Of a DNA stretch of 31,541 nt, positions 24,316-31,029 are shown piece by piece. Position 1 is the first letter of the stretch; every line of letters begins with the position of its first letter. The translations under genes were made by a program, and so were the position numbers. The stretch is from Clostridia bacterium (lineage in GTDB: Bacteria > Bacillota > Clostridia > Oscillospirales > CAG-382), in assembly GCA_017560285.1 (NCBI GenBank), contig JAFYOG010000160.1, positions 1 to 31,541 on the forward strand. Direction: 5' to 3'. Below the pieces are notes generated by a model that searched no databases, had not been told where the DNA came from, and saw only the letters and a program-made list of their open reading frames with translations.

Positions 24316-26994
24316 ATGAACGAAAATTTTAATAAGGAAGCAGGCGCAACCAAGGATTTTGGCGCAATAGAGCCAAGCAAGGACGGCGCCACAAGACCCT
24401 TTGATACCGTAAAGCCAAAGGAAGAAGCCAAGGGCGAACCCCAAAAGGGCGAAAGCAAATCCTTGGAAATGTCTAAAAAGGCGGCAAAAGCCACCGCAAA
24501 GGGCACTATGTACGTTGTTAAAAAGGTGTTGCTGTGGACCCTTACCATATTGCTTACCTTGGTGCTTATAGGTATTATTACGGGCGCTATCGTTGGTTTT
24601 GCCTTTGTGGGCTATATTAAAAACTACGTAGACCCCTCTTTTGATGAGCTTGCCGACCTTAGGGTGGATTCCGCCCTCTCTACCACAATGTATTATACCG
24701 ACAGCAACGGGCAGGAGGTTTTGTTAAAGGAAGATACTCTTGAAGGCTCGGAAAACCGTATGTGGGCAGATTTTCAGGATATTCCCAAAAACCTTGTTAA
24801 CGCTTATATTGCCGTAGAGGATAAGCGTTTTTGGGAACACCCCGGCGTTGATACAACAAGAACCGCATCGGCGATATATAACTTCTTTATTCCCACCAGC
24901 GCCAATTACGGCGGCGGTTCTACCATTACCCAACAGCTTATAAAGAACGTTTCGGGCGAGAACGAGGCTACCATACAGCGTAAGGTGCAGGAAATATTCC
25001 GCGCTTATTACGTAGAGGAGCATTACACCAAGGAACAGATAATGGAAATGTACCTTAACACCATTTTCTTATCTCACAACGCTTACGGTGTACGTGCCGC
25101 GGCGCAAACCTATTTCGGCAAGGAATTAAAGGACCTTAGCCTTGCGGAATGCGCGGCGATTGCATCTATAGGTAAATCCCCCACCAAATACGACCCCATA
25201 CTTAACCCCCAAAACAATTTAGAGCGCCGAAATCAGGTGCTCAAGCTTATGCTGGAGCAGGAATTTATTTCCCAAGAGGAATTTAACGAATTTTACGATG
25301 CCCCTATTAGGCTTGCTCAGGATGACGACGAGGAAGGCTATACCGAAACCATACATTCTTATTATATAGATACCGTAATGGACGACGTTATTGCCGATTT
25401 AATGAGCAAATACGGATACGATAAGGTTACCGCATCGCAAATGCTGTTCTCGGGCGGGTTGGAAATAGTTACCTGCCTTGACCCCGAAATTCAGGCGGCG
25501 GCCGAAAAGGTGTATACCGACAGCCAATATTGGCCCGAAAGCAACGGTATGCGCGCACAATCGGCCATATGTATTATGGACCCCGAAACCGGCAATATTC
25601 TTGCTATCGTAGGCGGTCTTGGCGAAAAGAAGGAAAGCCGCGGCTTTAACCGCGCCACCCACGCATACAGACAGTGCGGTTCTTCCATAAAGCCTATTTC
25701 CGTATATTCCCTTGCCATAGAAAACGGCGTATTCAACGGCGGCGCAAGCCTTGACGATATCCCGTTCCTTTACGACGAGGAGGAAAAAGCCCATTGGCCC
25801 GGCAACGCAGGCAGAGGTTATTTGGGTAAGGTTTCTTTGGATTATGCTATTCAGGCATCCCTAAACACCACCTCGGTTTACACCTGCAATTTGCTTGGTG
25901 TTGACACCGTGTTCGATAATCTTTCTAAATACGGCTATTCCACAATTATTGCATCCGAAAAGCGCCCCGACGGCACTATTGTTTCGGATATAGGAATTTC
26001 GCCCTTGGCGCTGGGCGGCTTTACCTACGGTGTAACGGTTAGAGACCACACCCAAGCCTATGCTACCCTTGCCAACAAGGGCATAAGCTCTAAGGGCAGA
26101 ACCTACAGCGTAGTACGGGACAGCGACGGCAGAGTTATTTTGGATAACCGCGAGCAGCATCAGGTTATGTACAGCGAAACCACCACCGCGGTTATGACCG
26201 ACCTGCTTACCCACGTTGTTACCGGCAGCAGCGGTACCGCAAGACGTTCTATAGATGTCCACAAGAACTTCGGCGTGCAGGTTGCGGCAAAAACAGGTAC
26301 CACCAACAACGACGTTGACGTTTATTTTAGCGGTTATACCCCCGATTTCGTTGCCTGCGTTTGGTACGGATACGACCTAAACAAAACCGTTTCCAACACC
26401 CGCGCGGCGGCAGAGCTGTGGAATGCGGTGTTTACCGAAATTTACAGCAATTACGATAAAAACGGAAAATCCTATACCAAGGAATTTTCTATGCCTGCCA
26501 CCGTTGTTACCAACGTAGAATACTGCACAGTTTCGGGCAAGAAGCCCACCGATGCCTGCCGTAACGACCTTTATCACCAGCAGGGCGGCGCAAGCTGTAT
26601 TGCAACGGGCACCTTTATAAGAGGTTACGAGCCCACCGAGGAATGCGACGGCCACATTATGGTAAAATGGGATAAGGTTACCGGCGGTATCTGTGCCGAC
26701 GGCTGTAACTGCCCCGCAGGTAATATTATAGAGGTTGGCTTTAGAGTTATGTCCTTGGAGGAGCGTTGCATTAAGGGCAGAGCTCGGGTTGGCGATGCAC
26801 AATACACCTATATGCCGTTACCCACGGGAATTGCAATTAACACCAACACCAAATACCCCTTCTTCTTTAACGCCTTCCCCGAAGAACACGAATATGCATT
26901 CGGTTATTACAGCTCCAGCATTCGACCTGCCAACAGCTTGTGTACCGAGCATTATAACCCCTTGGCGAACAACCCGTTGATACCTAACCCGTAA
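24316..26994 (+). CDS. Class A penicillin-binding protein (PBP1A type)
   Basis: Bifunctional peptidoglycan synthase: glycosyltransferase (GT51) plus transpeptidase, outside the membrane. The cytoplasmic tail is long (about 70 residues, Lys/Glu-rich), followed by one membrane helix (about 71-97). GT51 motifs are EDKRFWEHPGVD with catalytic Glu at about 168, GGSTITQQLIKN, and RKVQEIFRAYYVEEHYTKEQ. The transpeptidase has the SxxK serine at about S456 (GSSIKP), SLN at about 515-517 and KTGT at about 659-662. The last 200 residues are a Cys-containing extension. AAAGGAG precedes the ATG, and a terminator follows. It probably shares the murB promoter. Confidence 0.96.
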   Translation: MNENFNKEAGATKDFGAIEPSKDGATRPFDTVKPKEEAKGEPQKGESKSLEMSKKAAKATAKGTMYVVKKVLLWTLTILLTLVLIGIITGAIVGFAFVGYIKNYVDPSFDELADLRVDSALSTTMYYTDSNGQEVLLKEDTLEGSENRMWADFQDIPKNLVNAYIAVEDKRFWEHPGVDTTRTASAIYNFFIPTSANYGGGSTITQQLIKNVSGENEATIQRKVQEIFRAYYVEEHYTKEQIMEMYLNTIFLSHNAYGVRAAAQTYFGKELKDLSLAECAAIASIGKSPTKYDPILNPQNNLERRNQVLKLMLEQEFISQEEFNEFYDAPIRLAQDDDEEGYTETIHSYYIDTVMDDVIADLMSKYGYDKVTASQMLFSGGLEIVTCLDPEIQAAAEKVYTDSQYWPESNGMRAQSAICIMDPETGNILAIVGGLGEKKESRGFNRATHAYRQCGSSIKPISVYSLAIENGVFNGGASLDDIPFLYDEEEKAHWPGNAGRGYLGKVSLDYAIQASLNTTSVYTCNLLGVDTVFDNLSKYGYSTIIASEKRPDGTIVSDIGISPLALGGFTYGVTVRDHTQAYATLANKGISSKGRTYSVVRDSDGRVILDNREQHQVMYSETTTAVMTDLLTHVVTGSSGTARRSIDVHKNFGVQVAAKTGTTNNDVDVYFSGYTPDFVACVWYGYDLNKTVSNTRAAAELWNAVFTEIYSNYDKNGKSYTKEFSMPATVVTNVEYCTVSGKKPTDACRNDLYHQQGGASCIATGTFIRGYEPTEECDGHIMVKWDKVTGGICADGCNCPAGNIIEVGFRVMSLEERCIKGRARVGDAQYTYMPLPTGIAINTNTKYPFFFNAFPEEHEYAFGYYSSSIRPANSLCTEHYNPLANNPLIPNP

Positions 26995-27000
26995 AAACAA

Positions 27001-27032
27001 AATACCCGACAGCCGTCGGGTATTTTTTATTT
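27001..27032. terminator. Bidirectional terminator, PBP and ygiQ
   Basis: A ten-base perfect stem AATACCCGAC / GTCGGGTATT (27001-27010 and 27015-27024), loop AGCC, with T tracts on both strands. It lies between the convergent genes. Confidence 0.88.
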
Positions 27033-28933
27033 TATCTTTTTACCTTGCCTTTGTTAGGCTTTGCGGATTTACCCTTAGCGGGCTTTTTAACCTGGGGCTT
27101 GCCCTTGGATTTATCGGTTTTTGCTTTATCGGGCTTATTGCCGAAATGCTTTTTCTGTTCGGGGCGAACCAAGCAATCCTTGCCAAAGCCGATAAGGTCT
27201 TCCCTGCCGGCAAGCTTTAAAGCCTTGCGAACCAAGGGTGCGTTGGCGGGGCGGGCAAACTGAAGCAGAGCCCGTTGCATTTGTTTTTCCTCGTAATCGC
27301 GGGATACGTAAACCGATTTGCCGGTGGCAGGGTCAATTCCCGTATAGAACATACAGGTAGAGGCGGTGCCGGGGGTGGGATAAAAATCCTGAACCTGTTC
27401 GGGGTTTAGGTTGTTCTTTTTTAAATAAAGCGCCATTTCCACAGCGTGGTTTAAGGTGCTGCCGGGGTGAGAGGATATTAAATAAGGCACTATATACTGT
27501 TCCTTCCCTGCCTCTTTGGTTAACTGCGCAAAGCGGGATTTGAACTTATCGTATTCCTCTATGGGGGGCTTGCACATAAGCGAAAGCACGTCGTTACAGC
27601 AATGCTCGGGAGCTACCTTTAAATGCCCGCTTACGTGGTCGGAAACAAGCTTACGGAAGAATTTGGGGTTTTTATCTGCCAAAATATAATCGTACCGCAA
27701 GCCCGACCTTATAAACACCTTTTTAATTTTAGGCAACGCTTCTATTGCCTTTAAAAGGTCGATATATTCGGTATGGTCTACCTGCATATTCTTGCAAACG
27801 GTGGGCGACAGACAATTTTTGCCCTTGCACACACCGTATTTTTTTGCCTTTTCGCAGCCGTTTGTGCGAAAATTTGCGCTGGGGCCGCCTACGTCGTGTA
27901 TGTAACCCTTAAAATCGGGCATTTGGGTAATAAGCTTGGCTTCTTCCACGCAGGATTCGATAGAACGGGAGGTAACCGTTCTGCCTTGGTGGAAAGCGAT
28001 AGAGCAAAAGCTGCAGCCGCCGAAGCAACCGCGGTTATGGGTAACCGAAAATTTAACTTCTTCTATACCGGGCACACCCCCCAAGGGCTCGTAGCTTGGG
28101 TGATAGGTGCGCATATAGGGCAAGGAATATACCGCATCGAGCTCTTTGCGGGTTAAGGGCGGCATAGGCGGGTTTTGAACCATAACCTTTTCGCCGTAAT
28201 ATTCTAAAATCGCCTTGCCGTAGATATGGTCCTGATTATCCGATTGAACCTTAAACGCCTTTGCAAAGGCGGCTTTATCGGTTTTTATATCGTCGTAATC
28301 GCCGCAGGAAACGCTATCGAAATGGGGTGTAAAATCGCGGCTTTCCAAAAAGCAGGTGCCGCGAACGTCCCTTATTTTGCGAACGGGAACGCCTTTATCT
28401 AACAAAAAGGCAATGCGGCGCAGGATGTTTTCGCCCATACCGTAGGTTAAAATATCTGCGCGGGAATCTACAAGAACACTTCTTCTTACCGTGTTTGACC
28501 AATAATCGTAATGGGCAAACCTGCGGGTGGATGCCTCTAACCCGCCGATAATTATAGGAACGTCGCCGTAAGCCTCCCGTATGCGGTTGCAATATACTAT
28601 AACCGCGCGGTCGGGACGGTTGCCCATTTTTCCGCCGGGGGAATAATAATCGTAATTACGGCGCTTTTTAGAAACCGTATAATGGGATACCATAGAATCG
28701 ATATTGCCTGAATTTACCAAAAAGCCCAGCCTTGGCTTGCCGAACCGCATAAAATCGGTTTTGCTTTTATAATCGGGCTGGGGTATAATGGCAACCGAAA
28801 AGCCCTCGGATTCCAGCACGCGGGAAATTATGGCGGTGCCGAAAGAGGGGTGGTCCACGTAGGCATCACCCGTAACCAAAACAAAATCCGGTTGAAAATC
28901 TATTTCCTGGGCAAAAATAGGTAAAAAGGGCAT
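27032..28933 (-). CDS. YgiQ-family radical SAM protein
   Basis: A 633-residue member of the YgiQ/UPF0313 family. The N-terminal region has DAYVDHPSFGTAIISRVLE and the radical SAM cluster motif is CFGGCSFC (about C303, C307, C310). The later DFYPTPGTASTCMFYTG is a strong family mark. Family function is unknown. The last 45 residues form a Lys/Pro-rich tail not needed for the fold, perhaps for nucleic acid contact. GGAG lies nine bases upstream of the ATG. It diverges from the perR-rubrerythrin operon. Confidence 0.93.
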   Translation of the reverse strand: MPFLPIFAQEIDFQPDFVLVTGDAYVDHPSFGTAIISRVLESEGFSVAIIPQPDYKSKTDFMRFGKPRLGFLVNSGNIDSMVSHYTVSKKRRNYDYYSPGGKMGNRPDRAVIVYCNRIREAYGDVPIIIGGLEASTRRFAHYDYWSNTVRRSVLVDSRADILTYGMGENILRRIAFLLDKGVPVRKIRDVRGTCFLESRDFTPHFDSVSCGDYDDIKTDKAAFAKAFKVQSDNQDHIYGKAILEYYGEKVMVQNPPMPPLTRKELDAVYSLPYMRTYHPSYEPLGGVPGIEEVKFSVTHNRGCFGGCSFCSIAFHQGRTVTSRSIESCVEEAKLITQMPDFKGYIHDVGGPSANFRTNGCEKAKKYGVCKGKNCLSPTVCKNMQVDHTEYIDLLKAIEALPKIKKVFIRSGLRYDYILADKNPKFFRKLVSDHVSGHLKVAPEHCCNDVLSLMCKPPIEEYDKFKSRFAQLTKEAGKEQYIVPYLISSHPGSTLNHAVEMALYLKKNNLNPEQVQDFYPTPGTASTCMFYTGIDPATGKSVYVSRDYEEKQMQRALLQFARPANAPLVRKALKLAGREDLIGFGKDCLVRPEQKKHFGNKPDKAKTDKSKGKPQVKKPAKGKSAKPNKGKVKR

Positions 28934-28962
28934 AATAATATCTCCTGTATAATCATAAGCTT

Positions 28963-28991
28963 ATTTTAACACCTTAATTAAAAAAAGTAAA
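28963..28991 (-). promoter_or_regulatory. Candidate promoter of ygiQ
   Basis: On the minus strand: TTTACT (28986-28991), 17-base spacer, TAAAAT (28963-28968). The -35 box is weak. The same 141-base gap holds the divergent perR promoter. Confidence 0.4.
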
Positions 28992-29011
28992 GCAAAAGCG
29001 CAATTTTATTC

Positions 29012-29040
29012 TTGACAAATATATAAAGCTATGATAAAAT
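29012..29040 (+). promoter_or_regulatory. Promoter of perR-rbr with a possible operator
   Basis: TTGACA (29012-29017), 17-base spacer, TAAAAT (29035-29040). Just after it the sequence ATTGACAAT is palindromic about one base and can be drawn as an imperfect 7-1-7 box, the layout used by PerR/Fur proteins. That makes autoregulation plausible but not shown. Confidence 0.65.
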
Positions 29041-29074
29041 ACTATTGACAATTATTACTATTAAGGTGTTTTAT

Positions 29075-29473
29075 ATGATAAAAGAGCGCAATACGAAGCA
29101 AAAAACGGTAATTTTGTCCGCAGTGCGTTCCGCAAAAATACATCCGACGGCAGAACAGGTTCACGCTATGGTGTTGGCAGATATGCCCAACATAAGCCTT
29201 GGTACGGTTTACCGTAACCTAAACCATATGGCAGAGCTTGGTCAGATAAGGCGCATTTCGGTTACCAATTCGCCGGATAGGTTCGACGGCGATTTATCGC
29301 CCCACCACCATATTTGCTGCAGCGAATGCGGCGAATTTAACGATAGGTTCGACCTACCCTACGACAAAAGCCTTGATACCCTTGCCGAAAAGAAAACGGG
29401 GTACAAAATTACCCGCCACGAAACCGTTTTTTACGGCTTGTGCAAGAACTGCAAGAAATCAATTAAAAATTAA
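29075..29473 (+). CDS. perR: PerR-type Fur-family peroxide regulator
   Basis: A 132-residue metalloregulator with an N-terminal winged helix (TAEQVHAMV ... SLGTVYRNLNHMAELGQI) and a C-terminal metal domain. RFDGDLSPHHHICCSECG matches the PerR regulatory site, with Asp at the position of Bacillus Asp85 and the two histidines of the HxH pair. Two CxxC pairs (CSEC, CKNC) form the structural zinc site. The ATG at 29075 is preceded by AAGGTG; a TTG 30 bases earlier lies in the operator region. The rubrerythrin gene 32 bases downstream is a classical PerR target in anaerobes, which supports the name. Confidence 0.88.
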   Translation: MIKERNTKQKTVILSAVRSAKIHPTAEQVHAMVLADMPNISLGTVYRNLNHMAELGQIRRISVTNSPDRFDGDLSPHHHICCSECGEFNDRFDLPYDKSLDTLAEKKTGYKITRHETVFYGLCKNCKKSIKN

Positions 29474-29505
29474 AATATCTATATAACAAAAAGGAGAACT
29501 TTACT

Positions 29506-30051
29506 ATGGAACTCAAAGGCAGCAGAACAGAACAAAATCTTATGACAGCTTTCGCAGGCGAATCTCAGGCTCGTAACAAATACACCTATTACGCAAGCGA
29601 AGCTAAAAAAGCAGGCTACACCCTTATTGCCGACATTTTCGAAGAAACCGCAGGCAACGAAAAGGAACACGCAAAGCTTTGGTTTAAGCTTTTGCACGAC
29701 GGTAAGGTTCCCGATACCGCTACCAACCTTTTGGACGCAGCTTCCGGCGAAAACTACGAATGGACCGAAATGTACGCTGAATTTGCAAAGACCGCAAAGG
29801 AAGAAGGCTTCGACCATATCGCATATCTCTTTGAAGCAGTAGGCAAGATCGAAAAGGAACACGAAGAAAGATACCGCGCAGTGCTTGAAAAGCTCAACGC
29901 AGAAACCATTTTCGTTTCTGAAGAAGTTCAGGTTTGGATCTGCACCAACTGCGGTCATATCCACGTTGGCAAGAAGGCTCCCGAAATGTGCCCCGTTTGC
30001 CAGCATCCCAAATCCTACTTCCAGAAGAAAGTAGAAAACTACAAATATTAA
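29506..30051 (+). CDS. rbr: Rubrerythrin
   Basis: Non-haem diiron peroxidase that reduces hydrogen peroxide in anaerobes. The 181 residues have the ferritin-like diiron domain with FAGESQARNKYTYYA and ETAGNEKEHAK, repeated as EEGFDHIAYLFEAVGKIEKEH. A C-terminal rubredoxin-like domain has CTNCGH and CPVCQHP. The strong AAGGAG site and codon choices (more GCT, CTC and AAG than neighbours) suggest high expression. It follows perR by 32 bases, probably in one transcript. Confidence 0.97.
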   Translation: MELKGSRTEQNLMTAFAGESQARNKYTYYASEAKKAGYTLIADIFEETAGNEKEHAKLWFKLLHDGKVPDTATNLLDAASGENYEWTEMYAEFAKTAKEEGFDHIAYLFEAVGKIEKEHEERYRAVLEKLNAETIFVSEEVQVWICTNCGHIHVGKKAPEMCPVCQHPKSYFQKKVENYKY

Positions 30052-30058
30052 TCAGTTT

Positions 30059-30092
30059 ATCGGCAGGGCTAAACGCCTTGCCGATTTTTTTG
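30059..30092 (+). terminator. Rubrerythrin terminator
   Basis: An 11-base stem (30059-30069 with 30075-30085, one G-T wobble) with loop TAAAC, followed by a run of seven T. A further small palindrome GCCCCAAGGGGC lies at 30105-30116. Confidence 0.88.
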
Positions 30093-30123
30093 CAAAAAGA
30101 AAAAGCCCCAAGGGGCAAATAAG

Positions 30124-30168
30124 CAAAAAATAACTCCCAACCGTTAATCTATTTGTTACGGTTGGGAG
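30124..30168 (-). terminator. Strong minus-strand terminator of the intergenic transcript
   Basis: A perfect 11-base stem CTCCCAACCGT / ACGGTTGGGAG (30134-30144 and 30158-30168) with a 13-base loop. Read on the minus strand it is followed by TTATTTTTT; on the plus strand the T tract is weaker. There is no minus-strand protein gene upstream of it, which points to a non-coding transcript coming from the right. Confidence 0.8.
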
Positions 30169-30249
30169 CTATTTATTTTCTGTCTTGATATCCAACATCA
30201 ATTTTAACCTCTCTTTCATAAGATAGCCAAAGCATTGATACTTTAACCA

Positions 30250-30366
30250 ACCCAAAGGGGCTGAACCGCAATGCTTTTCGGCTTATTTTAATTTCTCGTC
30301 TTCGCAATACGCTCGTATTGCTTCATCCTCCGCATTAAAAACGCTCGAAATTCAACCCCTTTGGGT
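30250..30366. repeat. Inner palindromic element 1
   Basis: Ends ACCCAAAGGGGCTGAA and TTCAACCCCTTTGGGT pair at 15 of 16 bases. Its tip is the hairpin GCAATAC-GCTC-GTATTGC (30304-30321). On the minus strand the core reads GCGGAGGATGAAGCAATACG and continues to ACGAGAAATT. Confidence 0.75.
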
Positions 30367-30371
30367 CAAAG

Positions 30372-30480
30372 ACTTTTTAATTAGAAGATTTTTGCTTAAT
30401 ACAAGGAAAATACGGAGTGAATACCAACGTATTCACGAGTACTTTGACGACGTAGTAACAGAAATCTACAATTAAAAAGT
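30372..30480. repeat. Inner palindromic element 2
   Basis: Ends ACTTTTTAATT and AATTAAAAAGT pair perfectly over 11 bases, and AGATTT/AAATCT pairs just inside. Its tip is the hairpin GTGAATAC-CAAC-GTATTCAC (30417-30436). On the plus strand the core reads ACGGAGTGAATACC and continues to ACAGAAATC, so it looks like element 1 in opposite orientation. Confidence 0.75.
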
Positions 30481-30770
30481 TGATTCAAGTTTCAATGCTT
30501 TGGCTAGGCATCACTTCTGCATTTTTCGCTTTTCGATATACCTTATTAATAGCTTGACCCGTAAGTGGGACGATCTTTGGTTATGAATAAGTTACTTCAT
30601 CGAAGCTTTAGCCCTTTGTGGGAAATGATTTTTGGAGATCACTTTGGTTTGCTTGCTTCTCTTCTTTCTTGCGTTGCCCGTTAAAGTAGTTTTGTTTTTG
30701 TTCCCCTAAAGCTTTACGCTTTTTTGGGGGATTTCTACTTTTTCATTGGACTCACCCTTTCTGTGTCTAT

Positions 30771-30799
30771 ATATTACCATACATATACCCCTATTGCAA
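30771..30799 (-). promoter_or_regulatory. Candidate promoter of the non-coding RNA
   Basis: On the minus strand: TTGCAA (30794-30799), 17-base spacer, TAATAT (30771-30776), with TG one base before the -10 as an extended -10. The start site would be near 30764. The -10 match is four of six, so this is moderate evidence. Confidence 0.5.
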
Positions 30800-30883
30800 T
30801 ATGCGATATACCCAAATTTTAGGGATATTTTTTATGCACAGTAGAGAAATTGCTGTTTACAGCTTAATTTCGCCCCATTTTCG
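30800..30883. other. Gene-free AT-rich stretch with small palindromes
   Basis: No gene is visible here. GCTGT-TT-ACAGC (30852-30863) is a perfect short palindrome of operator type. CCC...GGG at about 30811-30824 followed by ATATTTTTT could be a weak plus-strand terminator. Confidence 0.5.
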
Positions 30884-30912
30884 TTGACAACGCAGGTGAT
30901 TTTTGATATACT
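30884..30912 (+). promoter_or_regulatory. Upstream promoter before the PAP2 gene
   Basis: TTGACA (30884-30889), 17-base spacer, TATACT (30907-30912). The -35 box sits in the palindrome CGTTG-A-CAACG (30882-30892), which could be an operator. The start site (about 30919) coincides with the left arm of the hairpin at 30919-30939. Confidence 0.65.
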
Positions 30913-30918
30913 GATTAC

Positions 30919-30950
30919 GTTGGGTGCTTCGCATTCGACTTTTTTATTTT
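30919..30950 (+). terminator. Hairpin terminator directly after a promoter
   Basis: Arms GTTGGGTGC (30919-30927) and GCATTCGAC (30931-30939) pair over nine bases, three of them wobble, with loop TTC. TTTTTTATTTT follows. It would end a transcript from the promoter just upstream after some 30 bases. Confidence 0.55.
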
Positions 30951-30955
30951 TATTA

Positions 30956-30984
30956 TTGAAAAACAAACTATTATGTGATATAAT
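30956..30984 (+). promoter_or_regulatory. Main promoter of the PAP2 gene
   Basis: TTGAAA (30956-30961), 17-base spacer, perfect TATAAT (30979-30984). The start site would be near 30991, about 40 bases before the ATG at 31030. Confidence 0.75.
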
Positions 30985-31029
30985 TCCCTTTACAATTTCC
31001 TAACGTTTTAAAGAAAGGGGGGCGGAATA

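Larger units (their letters stand above)
30224..30506. repeat. Nested inverted repeat forming a possible three-way junction
   Basis: The outer arms, 30224-30250 and 30480-30506, are complementary at 24 of 27 positions by my count. Inside them lie two further self-complementary arms, end to end (30250-30366 and 30372-30480). The layout is a stem opening into two long hairpins. It might be a structured RNA junction, or a composite of inserted palindromic elements with terminal inverted repeats. Confidence 0.75.
30124..30764 (-). ncRNA. Candidate large structured non-coding RNA
   Basis: About 640 bases bounded by a minus-strand promoter (30771-30799) and the terminator at 30124-30168, with no open frame worth considering on either strand. 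The 5' part folds into a hairpin: AAAGTAG/CTACTTT (30683-30689 and 30735-30741) outside, CCCC/GGGG and AAAGC/GCTTT (30708-30712, 30718-30722) inside. The middle holds the nested repeat of 30224-30506, which brings distant parts together. The 3' part has TTGAT/ATCAA before the terminator. Size, self-contained transcription unit and stems within stems fit the large ornate RNA classes (ROOL, OLE, GOLLD). I cannot name the class from sequence alone. Base composition is plainly unlike the flanking genes. Confidence 0.5.

Noticed and set aside
30288..30326. A 12-codon minus-strand frame after GGAGG in the palindromic element
   Set aside because: GGAGG abuts the ATG without spacing, and the sequence is explained by the hairpin arms.
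30052..31029. Possible rRNA, tRNA, tmRNA or RNase P RNA gene
   Set aside because: I looked for the conserved cores of these RNAs on both strands and saw none; only the 14-base 23S-like match was found.
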